A stretch of 64,000 bases of DNA from Streptomyces daqingensis (GCF_014645895.1 NZ_BMMP01000015.1:1-64000); one strand, 5' to 3'; shown: positions 17,908 through 27,598, counted from the first letter of the stretch. Numbers and translations are program-made. Notes: generated by a model from the letters alone, not told the origin.

Positions 17908-18573
17908 TCAGGAGCGGTGGTCCCCGGTGCGTCCGGAGCGGTGCTGCGAGACCCGCTTCACGACGAAGACGACCAGCGCGACCACGAGGAGCGCCCCGAC
18001 GGCCTTGGAGAACAGGCCGACGTACTCTCCCACCGTGCTCCACCGGTCCCCGAGCCAGTAACCGGCCAGCACCAGCACGGAGTTCCAGATCAGGCTGCCA
18101 GCGGTGGTCAGGAGCAGGAAGGCCGGCAGCCTCATGCGCTCGACCCCGGCGGGCACGGAGATCAGGCTGCGGAAGACGGGGACCATACGGCCGAAGAAGA
18201 CGGCCTTCGTCCCGTGCTTGGCGAACCATTCCTCGGTCCGGGTCAGGTCCCCGGCCTTCACCAGCGGCAGCTTCGCCCAGATCGCGTGCAGGCGCTCACG
18301 GCCGAGCAGCACGCCGAGCCAGTAGAGGGCGGTCGCGCCGACCACCGAGCCCAGGGTCGTCCAGAAGAGCGCCGAGGCCAGGGACAGCACGCCCTGTCCT
18401 GCCGCGAAGCCCGTGAGGGGCAGCACCACCTCGCTGGGAAGAGGAGGGAAGAGGTTCTCCAGGGCGATGGCCAGGCCCGCTCCGGGCCCGCCCATGGTCT
18501 CCACGAGGTCGCCGGCCCAGCCCGCGATGCCCCCCGCGGGCTGTTGTCCCGAGGCCAGGTTCAAGGACTGCAT
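17908..18573 (-). CDS. DedA-family membrane protein
   Basis: A 221-residue polytopic protein of the DedA/SNARE-associated family (PF09335), candidate undecaprenyl-phosphate or phospholipid flippases. Conserved elements are ENLFPPLPSEVVLPLTGF, the GRMVPVFRSLISVPAG motif with the essential arginines, and WNSVLVLAGYWLG; about five membrane segments. The C-terminus is short and basic with several His/Arg. It is transcribed after the glycosyltransferase, 114 bp downstream, so a joint envelope-related unit is possible. Confidence 0.88.
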   Translation of the reverse strand: MQSLNLASGQQPAGGIAGWAGDLVETMGGPGAGLAIALENLFPPLPSEVVLPLTGFAAGQGVLSLASALFWTTLGSVVGATALYWLGVLLGRERLHAIWAKLPLVKAGDLTRTEEWFAKHGTKAVFFGRMVPVFRSLISVPAGVERMRLPAFLLLTTAGSLIWNSVLVLAGYWLGDRWSTVGEYVGLFSKAVGALLVVALVVFVVKRVSQHRSGRTGDHRS

Positions 18574-18687
18574 GTGCCACCTTCCGGCGTCGACAGGCGG
18601 ACTCGGCCGCTCCTGCCCGCCTACCCCGGAACCGGCCCCGCCCTACAAAGGGGCGGAACCGGGCCGGGTCGCAGGGCCGGGCCGCGC

Positions 18688-20181
18688 TCAGCCCGCGGGC
18701 GGCTGTGCGCGGACGTACAGGACGGCGCCGCCGACGGTGCCCGCCCGCTCGTAGTGCCGCCCGAGGAACTCGCGCAGCGTCGGCGTGTGCCGCACGGCGT
18801 AGGGCTTGCCGCGCGAGTCGTCGACCACGAGCGCCGGCGGATCGCGCCGCAGCTCGCCTTCGAAGTACGGCCAGGCGCCGTCCATGGCGTACCGCTCCCC
18901 CACCCGGACGCCGCCGCGTCCGCCGCTGAAGTTGGTGAGGAACCCGGCGGTCAGGTAGCGGGACGCCGGTGCGCGGTCGGCGAGCCAGTAGGTCTCGGGG
19001 TGCATGCCCCACAGCAGCACCCGCTCGGACGGGACGGTGCGGGAGCGGATCTCCGCCGCCAGCCGCTGCTGGTGGGCGAGTTCGCCGTACGGGGCGAGCA
19101 TCGCCCACAGCAGGAAGGCCGCCGTGACCAGCCCCTGGACAACGAGAGCTGCCGACAGCGCCTGTCTGCGCAGGTGTTGGAGCGCTGAGGCGGCCAGCAG
19201 CGCCAGGGCGGGGGTGAGTTGCAGGAAGTAGTGGCCGAAGAACTGGAAGCCCACCGTCACGGCGGCAGTTGACGCCGCCAGCCACACCCACACGTCGGCG
19301 GCCCCGCCCGGGCGGCGCCGCGCGTACCGCGCCGCGAGGACGACGGGCAGGCAACCCCCCACCAGCAGTGCCGAGTTGGCGGCTGCCCGCAGCGCGGCGT
19401 GAGCGGCGGCGCCGTCGACCGACGCGTAGTCGCCGGAGCCGGTCACCGTCCAGAACAGCAGCCGTCCCGGACCGAGCGCGAGCGCTGCGGCCGCGACGGG
19501 AAGCGCCGCCGCCCCGAGGAGCCGCACGGCCGCACGTCCGCCGCCCCGCGACTGCCACAGCAGCCACAGCACCGGCAGCAGGACGGCGCCTCCCGTCTGC
19601 TTCGTCAGCGCTGCCGCCGCCACCGCGAGGCCCGCTCCCGCCCAACGGCCGCGGTCGGCGCACCACATGGCGAGGACGGTCCACGGAAGCATGAAGACCT
19701 CGAACGTCGCCGCCTGCGTGTCCTCGGGGACGAGCCCCACGGACACCAGCACATAGCAGACTCCCGCAAGCACGCCCGCCCGGTCTCCCCAGCGGCGGCG
19801 CGCCAGCGACGCGAGCAGCACGGCGCCGGTGAGCACCGCTGCCACGGCGGCTGCCCGCAGCGGCCACAGCGAACCGTCCCCGAAGACCGCGAACGCGCCC
19901 TCGTAGAGCCAGGGCAGCAGCGGCGGCTTGCGGTCGACGACCGTCTCGTACAGGACGCCGCCGGCCTCCAACTGCCGTGCCTGCGTGGCGAGGAAGCCCT
20001 CGTCCGGATTCCACAGCGGACGCGCGAACGACGGCGCGCGGGTCACCAGCGCCAGCAGCGCCAGTACGGGCAGCAGCCGCCCCCAGAAGCCCCCCGGCAG
20101 CAGCCGGGCCGCCGCCCGCTGCGGCGGCGCACCTCGTGCGGGCACCGGCGTCGGGGCGGCGGAGGGGCGGGAGGTCGGCAT
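18688..20181 (-). CDS. GT39/PMT-like membrane glycosyltransferase
   Basis: A 497-residue protein with about eleven membrane helices. An acidic NPDEGF motif in the first external loop (around residue 58) is where ArnT/PMT-type enzymes place the catalytic Asp-Glu. A loop ETVVDRKPPLLPW follows, as in family members using polyprenyl-phosphate sugars. The last 130 residues are a soluble extracytoplasmic domain. It probably transfers a sugar from a lipid carrier to a cell-surface acceptor; donor and acceptor unknown. The N-terminal 30 residues are a Pro/Ala-rich cytoplasmic tail. It lies downstream of dxs but beyond a terminator. Confidence 0.75.
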   Translation of the reverse strand: MPTSRPSAAPTPVPARGAPPQRAAARLLPGGFWGRLLPVLALLALVTRAPSFARPLWNPDEGFLATQARQLEAGGVLYETVVDRKPPLLPWLYEGAFAVFGDGSLWPLRAAAVAAVLTGAVLLASLARRRWGDRAGVLAGVCYVLVSVGLVPEDTQAATFEVFMLPWTVLAMWCADRGRWAGAGLAVAAAALTKQTGGAVLLPVLWLLWQSRGGGRAAVRLLGAAALPVAAAALALGPGRLLFWTVTGSGDYASVDGAAAHAALRAAANSALLVGGCLPVVLAARYARRRPGGAADVWVWLAASTAAVTVGFQFFGHYFLQLTPALALLAASALQHLRRQALSAALVVQGLVTAAFLLWAMLAPYGELAHQQRLAAEIRSRTVPSERVLLWGMHPETYWLADRAPASRYLTAGFLTNFSGGRGGVRVGERYAMDGAWPYFEGELRRDPPALVVDDSRGKPYAVRHTPTLREFLGRHYERAGTVGGAVLYVRAQPPAG

Positions 20182-20207
20182 GCGTTCAAGCTAGCGGGCA
20201 CGACGGC

Positions 20208-20249
20208 GAAGGGCCTGACCGGTCCCTCGCGGGATCCGTCAGGCCCTTC
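20208..20249 (-). terminator. Terminator of dxs
   Basis: A perfect 12-bp stem (GAAGGGCCTGAC / GTCAGGCCCTTC), with further internal pairing across an 18-nt centre. It lies 25 bp after the dxs stop codon and before the next minus-strand gene. Confidence 0.75.
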
Positions 20250-20273
20250 AGCGGCATGTCGCGTGCGAATGCC

Positions 20274-22268
20274 TCAGTCGCGGGCCGCCTCCGCTGCCTG
20301 CGTCTCGAACCGGCCGTCCAGCTTCGCCACGAGACCCGTGACCTGCCGGGCGATGTCGGGCGCGGTGAGCCCGATCTCGGCCATGACCTCGGCCCGCGAG
20401 CCGTGGTCCAGGAAGCGTTCCGGGATGCCGAAGTCACGCAGCGGCACGTCCACACCGGCGTCGCGCAGCGCCTGCGAGACGGCAGAACCGACGCCTCCCG
20501 CACGGCTGTTGTCCTCCACCGTCACCACGACGCGGTGCTGCTCCGCGAGCGGCGCCAGCTCCTCGTCCACGGGCTTGACCCAGCGCGGGTCCACGACCGT
20601 CGTGGAGATCCCCTGCTTGTCCAGCAGGTCGGCGATCTCGAGGCACATCGGGGCGAGCGCACCGACGGAGACCAGCAGCACGTCGGGGCGCGCCGTGTCG
20701 GAGGCCTTGCGCAGCACGTCCATCCTGCCGACGCGGCCGACCGCCGGCACCGCGGGCCCCACGGCGCCCTTGGAGTAGCGCACCACCGTCGGGGCGTCGT
20801 CCACCTCCACGGCCTCGCGGAGCTGGGCGCGCACCTGGTCGGCGTCGCGCGGGGCGGCCAGGCGCAGACCGGGGACGCACTGCAGGATCGACATGTCCCA
20901 CATGCCGTTGTGGGAGGCCCCGTCGGTTCCGGTGACTCCGGCCCGGTCGAGGACGAACGTCACGCCGCACTCGTGGAGCGCGACGTCCATGAGCAGCTGG
21001 TCGAAGGCGCGGTTGAGGAACGTCGCGTAGACGGCGAAGACGGGGTGGAGCCCGCCGGTGGCCAGTCCCGCGGCGGAGACCGCGGCGTGCTGCTCGGCGA
21101 TGCCGACGTCGTAGACGCGCTCGGGGAACTCCTCGGCGAAGGCGTGAAGTCCCGTGGGGCGCATCATCGCGGCCGTGATGGCCACGATGTCCTCGCGTTC
21201 CCTGCCGAGCTTGACCATCTCCTCGCCGAAGACCGAAGTCCAGTCGGCGCCCGAGGTCTTCACCGGCAGCCCGGTGTCGGGGTGGATGACGGGGACGGCG
21301 TGGAACTGGTCGGCCTCGTCCTCCAGCGCGGGCTGGTAGCCGCGGCCCTTCTCCGTCAGGCAGTGCACCAGTACCGGCCCGCCGAAACGCTTCGCCCGCT
21401 GCAGGGCCGACTCGACGGCGGCGACGTCGTGCCCGTCGATCGGGCCGACGTACTTCAGGCCCAGGTCCTCGAACATGCCCTGCGGGGCGATGAAGTCCTT
21501 CAGGCCCTTCTTCGCGCCGTGCAGCGTCTCGTAGAGCGGCTTGCCCACGACGGGGGTGCGGTTGAGGACCTCCTTGCCGCGGGCGAGGAAGCGCTCGTAG
21601 CCGTCGGTGGTGCGCAGCGTGGCGAGGTGGTTGGCGAGACCGCCGATGGTGGGCGCGTAGCTGCGTTCGTTGTCGTTGACGACGATGACGAGCGGACGGT
21701 CCTTCGCGGCGGCGATGTTGTTCAGCGCCTCCCAGGCCATGCCGCCGGTCAGCGCGCCGTCGCCGATGACGGCGACGACGTGGTCGTCCTTCTGGCGCAC
21801 CTCGTTGGCCTTGGCGAGGCCGTCGGCCCAGCCGAGGACGGTGGAGGCGTGGCTGTTCTCGATGACGTCGTGCTCGGACTCGGCACGCGAGGGGTATCCG
21901 GACAGGCCGCCCTTGAGGCGAAGCCGGGAGAAGTCCTGACGTCCGGTCAGCAGCTTGTGCACGTAGCTCTGGTGGCCCGTGTCGAAGAGGATGCTGTCCT
22001 TCGGGGAATCGAACACGCGGTGCAGCGCGATGGTCAGCTCGACGACGCCCAGGTTGGGCCCCAGGTGCCCGCCCGTCTTGGCGACCGAGTCGACCAGGAA
22101 CGAGCGGATCTCCCCGGCAAGCTGCTCCAGCTGCTCGGGCGCGAGTTCGTCGAGGTCACGTGGACCCTTCACACGGGTCAGCAGGTCCCACCTTCCCCTT
22201 CGCTGTGCCCTGGGGAACTCCACCGCCCCCGACCCGGGATGACGCGCGGAGCGCGGCCCCTTATCCAC
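20274..22268 (-). CDS. dxs: 1-deoxy-D-xylulose-5-phosphate synthase
   Basis: A 664-residue thiamine-diphosphate enzyme that condenses pyruvate with glyceraldehyde-3-phosphate, the first step of the MEP isoprenoid pathway. Visible blocks are [28 protein letters not shown], the ThDP/Mg motif [25 protein letters not shown], and the transketolase central part [14 protein letters not shown] and [15 protein letters not shown]. The GTG start has an ideal ribosome site (AAGGAGG). It adds about 30 residues beyond the usual [12 protein letters not shown] beginning, so a shorter start is possible. Confidence 0.95.
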   Translation of the reverse strand: MDKGPRSARHPGSGAVEFPRAQRRGRWDLLTRVKGPRDLDELAPEQLEQLAGEIRSFLVDSVAKTGGHLGPNLGVVELTIALHRVFDSPKDSILFDTGHQSYVHKLLTGRQDFSRLRLKGGLSGYPSRAESEHDVIENSHASTVLGWADGLAKANEVRQKDDHVVAVIGDGALTGGMAWEALNNIAAAKDRPLVIVVNDNERSYAPTIGGLANHLATLRTTDGYERFLARGKEVLNRTPVVGKPLYETLHGAKKGLKDFIAPQGMFEDLGLKYVGPIDGHDVAAVESALQRAKRFGGPVLVHCLTEKGRGYQPALEDEADQFHAVPVIHPDTGLPVKTSGADWTSVFGEEMVKLGREREDIVAITAAMMRPTGLHAFAEEFPERVYDVGIAEQHAAVSAAGLATGGLHPVFAVYATFLNRAFDQLLMDVALHECGVTFVLDRAGVTGTDGASHNGMWDMSILQCVPGLRLAAPRDADQVRAQLREAVEVDDAPTVVRYSKGAVGPAVPAVGRVGRMDVLRKASDTARPDVLLVSVGALAPMCLEIADLLDKQGISTTVVDPRWVKPVDEELAPLAEQHRVVVTVEDNSRAGGVGSAVSQALRDAGVDVPLRDFGIPERFLDHGSRAEVMAEIGLTAPDIARQVTGLVAKLDGRFETQAAEAARD

Positions 22269-22282
22269 GGTGCCTCCTTGCT

Positions 22283-22297
22283 GTCGAGCATCTCGAC
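22283..22297. promoter_or_regulatory. Inverted repeat in the dxs leader
   Basis: GTCGAG-CAT-CTCGAC lies 14 bases before the dxs start codon, next to the ribosome site. It could be an operator or a small RNA hairpin. Confidence 0.35.
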
Positions 22298-22511
22298 TGT
22301 GCTGATTCAGACGAGTCTAATGTTCCTACCGGAGGCGGGTTCTTCTGGCCGTGCGAGATGGGTCACCCGACTGGGCGCGGCGGCAGCGGGCCGGCGGGCT
22401 CCCGGCGGCCACGAGCGGGGAAGAGGCCGCGGGCCGGACTTCACTGATCCGGGCGTACGGAAGTGGTGAGGCTGCGCGGGGACGCACGAGGCGCCCGGCC
22501 CGGCGGGAACG

Positions 22512-22553
22512 CGTGAGGCGCCCGGCCGGGAAACCCCGGCCGGGCGCCTCACG
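22512..22553 (-). terminator. Very strong terminator hairpin after xylH
   Basis: A perfect 19-bp stem (arms 22512-22530 and 22535-22553) with a 4-nt loop, 43 bp downstream of the xylH stop. A third partial copy of one arm (GAGGCGCCCGGCC) lies at about 22488. The rest of the 328-bp gap to dxs holds the dxs promoter region and nothing else I can identify. Confidence 0.8.
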
Positions 22554-22596
22554 TCGGCTCTCACCGCGGACTGGTCCGGGCGGTCGCCTGGGCCCG

Positions 22597-23907
22597 CTAA
22601 GTACGTCCGGCCGTCTTCTGCGTACGGCGGGAGACGGAGTCGATGACGACGGCGGCCAGGAGCACCGCACCGGTGATCATGTACTGGATCTCGCTCGCCA
22701 TGCCGAGCAGGTTCAGGCCCTGCTGGATCGACTGGATGACGAGGATGCCCAGCAGCGCCGACCAGATCTTGCCGCGGCCGCCGAAGAGGCTCGTACCGCC
22801 GATGACGGCTGCGGCGATCACGTTCATCAGCGTGTTGCCGGCGCCGAGGCTCTTCGTGGCACCGCCGGAGAGGCTGGCGATGAACAGCCCGCCGAAGGCC
22901 GCGAGCATGCCCGCGATGCCGAAGACGGTGATGCGGACCCGCTCGACGTTGATGCCGGCCCGGCGTGCCGCTTCGGCGTTGCCGCCGACCGCGAAGATCT
23001 GCCGACCGTAGGTGGTGCGGCGCACCACGAAGTCGGCGAGGACCAGCACGGCGAGGAAGAGCACCAGCGCCAGGGGCAGCCCCCGCGACTGGTTCAGCAC
23101 GTAGGCGGCGACGAACGCCACCACCGCCACGACCGCCGTGCGCACCACGATCTCGCTGACGGGCCTGAACGGCAGGCGGGCCGCCCGGCGCCGCTTGGCG
23201 TCCGTCAGCAGGGCCGCCCCGTAGGCGAGTACGGCCACCAGTGCCAGGCCGTAGGCGGCGGCGATGTCCTCGAAGTAGTAGCCCGTCAGGTCCTCGACGA
23301 CGCTGCCCTCGGGCGTGTTGATGCTGCCCTCGGAGCCCATCAGCCAGATCTGCAGGCCGCTCCAGCCGAGGAACCCGGCGAGGGTGACCACGAAGGCGGG
23401 TACGCCGACCCTGGCGAAGAAGAAGCCGTGCAGGGTGCCGATGGCGAGGCCGGAGCCGATGGCGATGACCACCGCCAGCCAGTCGTTCACGCCGTTCGTG
23501 ACGCTGAGGACCGCCCAGACGGCGGCGCCCACGCCGGCGACCGAACCGACCGACAGGTCGATCTCGCCGAGCAGCAGCACGAAGACGATGCCGGTCGCCA
23601 TGATGCCTGTACCGGCGATGTAGACGCCGATGTCGCTGACGCTGCCCGCGGAGAGGAAGTTCTCGTTCAGCGACTGGAAGATGACGGCGATGATGATCAG
23701 CCCGAGCACGACGGGCAGCGAGCCGAGCTCGCCCCCCTTCAGCCGACGCTTGAAGTCCGTCAGGTAGCCCGCGAAGCCCTGTTCGCGTACGAGGAGCCTC
23801 GGGTCTACCGCGGCGCCGTCGCCGGTGGCGGCCGCGTCCGGGGTCTTCGTCAGCGCGTCCGACGCCGGACCGCTCTCGCCGCGTTCCTTGTCGACGGTGT
23901 CGCTCAC
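22597..23907 (-). CDS. xylH: Sugar ABC transporter permease, XylH-like
   Basis: A 436-residue permease of the ribose/xylose family (BPD_transp_2) with about ten or more membrane helices. Key motifs are ATGIVFVLLLGEIDLSVGS, typical of RbsC/XylH, and the cytoplasmic coupling loop RRTTYGRQIFAVGGNAEAARRAGI. The acidic N-terminal 60 residues are soluble. The GTG start overlaps the ATPase stop (GTGA), with a strong ribosome site AAGGAGG. With the ATPase and the binding protein upstream it forms a xylose-type importer; in S. coelicolor the equivalent genes are next to the same ROK regulator. Confidence 0.87.
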   Translation of the reverse strand: MSDTVDKERGESGPASDALTKTPDAAATGDGAAVDPRLLVREQGFAGYLTDFKRRLKGGELGSLPVVLGLIIIAVIFQSLNENFLSAGSVSDIGVYIAGTGIMATGIVFVLLLGEIDLSVGSVAGVGAAVWAVLSVTNGVNDWLAVVIAIGSGLAIGTLHGFFFARVGVPAFVVTLAGFLGWSGLQIWLMGSEGSINTPEGSVVEDLTGYYFEDIAAAYGLALVAVLAYGAALLTDAKRRRAARLPFRPVSEIVVRTAVVAVVAFVAAYVLNQSRGLPLALVLFLAVLVLADFVVRRTTYGRQIFAVGGNAEAARRAGINVERVRITVFGIAGMLAAFGGLFIASLSGGATKSLGAGNTLMNVIAAAVIGGTSLFGGRGKIWSALLGILVIQSIQQGLNLLGMASEIQYMITGAVLLAAVVIDSVSRRTQKTAGRT

Positions 23908-24701
23908 TTGGCCACCTCCTTGTCGGTGCCGGCCGTCGCGGTGCGTGCCTGGCGGCGGGTGACCGCGTTGTCCGAAGCGCCTGTGATCGCCGCGATGACC
24001 TCCTCGTTGGAGGTGCTCGCCACGTCGAAGACGCCGTTGTTGCGGCCGAGGCGCAGCACGGCCACACGGTCGGCGACGGCCTTGACGTCCGCCATGTTGT
24101 GGCTGATGAGGATGACGGCGAGGCCGCGTTCCCGCAGCCGCTCCACGAGGTCGAGGACCTGGGCCGTCTGCTCGACGCCGAGCGCCGCGGTCGGCTCGTC
24201 GAGGATGACCACCTTGGGGTCGCCGATGAGCGCGCGGGCGATGGCGACGACCTGCCGCTGGCCGCCGGAGAGCGACGCGACGGGGATGCGGACGCTGGGG
24301 ATGCGGATGGAGAGCGTGTCCAGCAGCTCCATCGCCCGCTTCTCCATGGCGATCTCGTCCAGGACCGCGGCGCTGCGCACCTCGTTGCCGAGGAACAGGT
24401 TGGCGACGACGTCCAGGTTGTCGCACAGGGCGAGGTCCTGGTAGACGGTGGCGATACCGAGGTCCTGGGCGTCGTGCGGCCTGTTGATCGCGACCGCCCT
24501 GCCCTCCCACTCGATGGTGCCGTCGTCGATGGGGTGGACTCCGGCGATGGTCTTCACCAGGGTCGATTTGCCGGCGCCGTTGTCGCCCACCAGGGCGATC
24601 ACCTCGCCGGGTCGTACTTCCAGATCCACGTCGGTGAGCGCCTGCACGGCGCCGAACCGCTTGGAGATCCCGCGCAGCGCCAGTACGGCTTCCTTCGCCA
24701 C
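23904..24701 (-). CDS. xylG: Sugar ABC transporter ATP-binding protein, XylG-like (single domain)
   Basis: A 265-residue ATPase: Walker A GDNGAGKS at 39-46, Q-loop around Gln88, signature LSGGQ at 144-148, Walker B with Asp168-Glu169, and His switch in ILISHN. Enterobacterial XylG/RbsA proteins carry two fused ATPase domains (about 500 residues); this one has a single domain and presumably works as a homodimer, the usual actinobacterial form. GTG start, overlapping the permease at the end. A 100-bp gap with a hairpin separates it from the binding protein. Confidence 0.88.
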   Translation of the reverse strand: MAKEAVLALRGISKRFGAVQALTDVDLEVRPGEVIALVGDNGAGKSTLVKTIAGVHPIDDGTIEWEGRAVAINRPHDAQDLGIATVYQDLALCDNLDVVANLFLGNEVRSAAVLDEIAMEKRAMELLDTLSIRIPSVRIPVASLSGGQRQVVAIARALIGDPKVVILDEPTAALGVEQTAQVLDLVERLRERGLAVILISHNMADVKAVADRVAVLRLGRNNGVFDVASTSNEEVIAAITGASDNAVTRRQARTATAGTDKEVAK

Positions 24702-24724
24702 TGGGCCAACTCCGATCTTCCGTC

Positions 24725-24757
24725 GGCCGCCGCCCCCGGCGGGCGGGGGCGGCGGCC
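24725..24757 (-). other. Intercistronic hairpin between xylF and xylG
   Basis: A perfect 13-bp GC stem (arms 24725-24737 and 24745-24757) with a 7-nt loop, in the 100-bp gap. It could protect the upstream xylF message or partly terminate transcription, raising binding-protein levels over the membrane components. Confidence 0.6.
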
Positions 24758-24801
24758 TTTACTTCCCGATGGCTGCGGGCCACTCGCCGTGGCCCGGGGG
24801 G

Positions 24802-25893
24802 TCACTGCAGACCGGCTGCCTCGCACGCCTTCTCGAACTGCGGCGTGCAGATCTGGTCGACCTTGTAGACCTTGTCCTTGAGGATCGTGTCCTTGATGTT
24901 GTCCTTGGTCACGATCTTGGCGTCGTACAGCTGGGACGGGACGCCCTTCTTGCTCTTGCTGTCGACCTTCTTGGGCGTGAACTCGTCGATCTTCTCGCCC
25001 TTGAGGAGAGCCACCGCGATCTCGGCGGTCGTCTCGGCCTGCGGCTTGATCGCCTTGTAGATCGTGAGCGTCTGGTCGCCCTTGATGATGCGCTGCAGAC
25101 CGGCGAGTTCGGCGTCCTGGCCGCCGAGCGGCACGTCCTTGACGCCCTGCTTCTTCATGGCGGTCGAGACGCCGCCGGCCATGCCGTCGTTGGCGGCGTA
25201 GACGCCGTCGAAGCCGTCCTTGCCGAGCTTGGTGATCGCGGCGCCCATCTTCTTGTTCGCCTCGTCCGGCGACCAGTCCGGGATGTCCTGCTCGTAGACG
25301 ACCTTCTTGACCTTCTCGTCGAGCACGCTGTGCGCGCCCTTCTTGAACAGCGGGGCGTTCGGGTCCGTGGGCGACCCGTTGATCATGACGACGTTGCTGT
25401 CCTTCGCCTTGTCCCCGAGCGCGTCGACGAGGCCCTGGCCCTGCAGTTCGCCGATCCGCTCGTTGTCGTAGGAGATGTAGGCGGAGATGTCGCCTTCGGC
25501 GAGGCGGTCGTACGCCACGACCTTGACGTCCTTCTTCGCGGCCCGGTCCACCCACGACTTGGTGGCCTGCGCGTCCACGGCGTCGAGGATGATCGTCTTG
25601 ACGCCCTGGGCGATGAGCGCGTCGAACTGCTTCTTCTGCGTCTCGGAGTCCTGCGAGGCGTTGTTGTACTTCACCTTGCATTCCGAGCAGAGTGACTTGA
25701 TCTTCTTCTCGATGTACGGACGGTCGAACGTCTCGTAGCGAGTGGTCTTGTTCTCCGGCAGCAGAAGACCGATGGTCTTGTCGTCTCCGCCACCGCCGCC
25801 GTCGCCACCGCCGGCCTTGCCGCACGCGGCGAGCGACAGGGCCATCGAGACGGCCGCCGTACCTATGACGACGCGACGCACCTTTGCGTTCAT
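24802..25893 (-). CDS. xylF: Sugar-binding lipoprotein, XylF-like
   Basis: A 363-residue periplasmic-binding-protein-like lipoprotein. It has a signal peptide with basic N-terminus, hydrophobic core and lipobox LAAC (Cys24), a Gly/Asp linker, then a two-lobe type I sugar-binding domain with TIGLLLPENKTTRYE, DAVDAQA, YISYDNERIG and VYAANDGMAGG, all close to D-xylose-binding proteins. It delivers sugar, likely xylose, to XylGH. ATG start with a GGAGG site. It is the first gene of its operon, downstream of the ROK repressor gene, with an AT-rich regulatory region between. Confidence 0.88.
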   Translation of the reverse strand: MNAKVRRVVIGTAAVSMALSLAACGKAGGGDGGGGGDDKTIGLLLPENKTTRYETFDRPYIEKKIKSLCSECKVKYNNASQDSETQKKQFDALIAQGVKTIILDAVDAQATKSWVDRAAKKDVKVVAYDRLAEGDISAYISYDNERIGELQGQGLVDALGDKAKDSNVVMINGSPTDPNAPLFKKGAHSVLDEKVKKVVYEQDIPDWSPDEANKKMGAAITKLGKDGFDGVYAANDGMAGGVSTAMKKQGVKDVPLGGQDAELAGLQRIIKGDQTLTIYKAIKPQAETTAEIAVALLKGEKIDEFTPKKVDSKSKKGVPSQLYDAKIVTKDNIKDTILKDKVYKVDQICTPQFEKACEAAGLQ

Positions 25894-25942
25894 GGGGTTC
25901 CAACCTCCCTGACGAGGCCGCGTCGTTGCGGCCGAGGTGGTC

Positions 25943-26051
25943 GGAAGTCAACTCTCAGGGAAGTCAAGCGTCAAGAAGTAAATCATTAACGAGACGGCAA
26001 CGATGCCATCCGTTATCTCCGTGAACCCAAAACGGTACTTTAGGTAACCGT
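25943..26051 (-). promoter_or_regulatory. AT-rich xylF control region with repeated and inverted motifs
   Basis: Read on the minus strand, TTGACTTCC occurs twice, 16 bp apart (25943-25951 and 25959-25967 on the plus strand as GGAAGTCAA), with a further TTGAC at 25970-25975. About 65 bp further upstream, 26032-26051 is an imperfect palindrome with ACGGT and ACCGT ends. This 110-bp stretch is clearly poorer in GC than the flanks. It probably contains the xylF promoter and a ROK-repressor site; assignment is inference. Confidence 0.5.
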
Positions 26052-26101
26052 CCGGGCCCGGTACGGAGTCGGAAGCGCCCCGCCGCGCGACGCGCGACGC
26101 G

Positions 26102-27412
26102 TCAGGAGAATCCCACCACCGCGCCGACGGGCGTCCGCCGCCGGCCGCCCTCTGGGGAGGCTCCGGCACGCGCCGACGCCGATCTGTTCCGCCTCGTCCC
26201 CGGCTCGCCCTTGACCTGAGCGCCGTGCGAGGAGCCGCCCGCCGGGTCCAGCAGCGTCGCGTCGCCCATCTCGCTCAGCACGAGCGCCAGCGCGCCCAGC
26301 ACCTCCGCGCGGCCGCCGAGGGTCCCCGGCACGACGGTCAACTGCCGTGCGGCGCTGGGGATCGCGTACCGCGCCACCGAGTCCCGCACAGGACCCAGAA
26401 CCAGGTCGCCCGCTTCGGCGAGGTCGCCGCCGAGCACGACGCGGCTGGGGTTGAGCAGGTTGCACAGATTGGCGACGCCGCTGCCGATGTGCCGGCCGAT
26501 GTCGGCCACCACGCGGCGGCAGCCCGGGTCGCCGTCCCGTGCCAGTTCGACGACGCGCGTCATCGTCAGGTCCGTGCCGTGGCTCGAGTGCAGCAGCGGC
26601 AGGACGTAGCGGGCGGCGGTGAACGTCTCCAGGCAGCCGCGGTTGCCGCAGCGGCAGACGGGCCCCGACTCGTCGAGGGTGATGTGCCCGATCTCGCCCG
26701 CCGTGCCGCCCGGGCCGCGGTAGATCTGGCCGCTGATGACGAGGCCCGCGCCGACGCCGCTGGCGACCTTGATGTACGCAAGGTCGCCCGCGCCGCGGCC
26801 GTTGCCCCACACCTGCTCGCCGAGCGCGCCGAGGTTGGCGTCGTTGTCGACGTAGACGGGCACGCCCAGGCGCGAGGCCAGCTCCTGCCGGGGGTGGGTG
26901 CCGGCCCAGCCCGGCAGGATCGACGTCGAGCCCAGCTCGCCCGTCTCCACGTCGATGGGGCCGGGGACGCCGAGTCCGACGCCGATCAGCTTCTCGCGGC
27001 TGATGCCGGTGGCCGCGACGAGGCGGTGGACGAGCTGCTCGGCGCGGTCGAAGCCCTCGTCGGCGGAGGCGTCCACGTCGATCGGCTCGGCCTCCTCGGC
27101 GAGCACCTGGTGCGCCAGGTTGCCGACGGCCACCCGCAGATGGGAGTGGCCGAAGTCGACGCCGACCACGGCGCCCGCGTCACCGCTGAGGGAGACCGCC
27201 CTCGCCCTGCGCCCGCCGGCGGAGGTGGGGGTCACCTGGACGGTGCCGCTCTGCTTCAACTCCCGGACGATGTTGGAGACCGTCGCCGCGGACAGCCCGG
27301 TCGTACGGGCGATCTCCGCCTGGGTCAGCGAGCCGGCCATCCGCACCGCGCGCACGACCCGTTCAAGATTGGCCCGGTGCAGAGAGGACTGCGACCCCGG
27401 AGTCTCCACCAC
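26102..27412 (-). CDS. rok7B7: ROK-family transcriptional repressor, Rok7B7-like
   Basis: A 436-residue regulator: a winged helix-turn-helix at about residues 20-75 (QAEIARTTGLSAATVSNIVREL), then a ROK sugar-kinase-like domain with GVDFGHSHLRV, GVPGPIDVETG, VDNDANLGALGE, and the zinc-type motif CRCGNRGCLE. The basic 40-residue tail is unusual. Located between a xylose-type and a chitosaccharide-type importer, exactly as Rok7B7 (SCO6008) in S. coelicolor, where it controls sugar uptake and antibiotic production. The GTG at 27412 (GGGAG 7 bases upstream) is chosen over a start 20 codons earlier. Confidence 0.86.
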   Translation of the reverse strand: MVETPGSQSSLHRANLERVVRAVRMAGSLTQAEIARTTGLSAATVSNIVRELKQSGTVQVTPTSAGGRRARAVSLSGDAGAVVGVDFGHSHLRVAVGNLAHQVLAEEAEPIDVDASADEGFDRAEQLVHRLVAATGISREKLIGVGLGVPGPIDVETGELGSTSILPGWAGTHPRQELASRLGVPVYVDNDANLGALGEQVWGNGRGAGDLAYIKVASGVGAGLVISGQIYRGPGGTAGEIGHITLDESGPVCRCGNRGCLETFTAARYVLPLLHSSHGTDLTMTRVVELARDGDPGCRRVVADIGRHIGSGVANLCNLLNPSRVVLGGDLAEAGDLVLGPVRDSVARYAIPSAARQLTVVPGTLGGRAEVLGALALVLSEMGDATLLDPAGGSSHGAQVKGEPGTRRNRSASARAGASPEGGRRRTPVGAVVGFS

Positions 27413-27550
27413 TGATCCACTCCCGCCTCGACGGCCGGCGCGACCATCGGACCGTCCGCCGCACCGCGTCAATGGAACGGCATGCCTCCAACATATGAAC
27501 TCTAAGCAGAGCCCGAGGGGATCTCTCCCGTCAAGACCTTGAGCGAGGTA

Positions 27551-27590
27551 TTGCGCTCACCTGTGGAGGCCCGCAGGAGCGTGAGCGCAA
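27551..27590 (-). terminator. Terminator-like hairpin after ngcG
   Basis: A perfect 10-bp stem TTGCGCTCAC / GTGAGCGCAA enclosing a 20-nt loop with weaker internal pairing, 9 bp after the ngcG stop. About 15 bp further lies the small inverted repeat TCAAG-AC-CTTGA (near 27533), upstream of the ROK gene. Confidence 0.65.
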
Positions 27591-27598
27591 GCGCGAAC

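Noticed and set aside
15491-18229. Long open frame antisense to fadAB (and similar long antisense frames at 29517-30929 and 31166-34246)
   Set aside because: High third-position GC leaves the antisense frame open. The proteins are repetitive Arg/Gly/His-rich and overlap clear sense genes.
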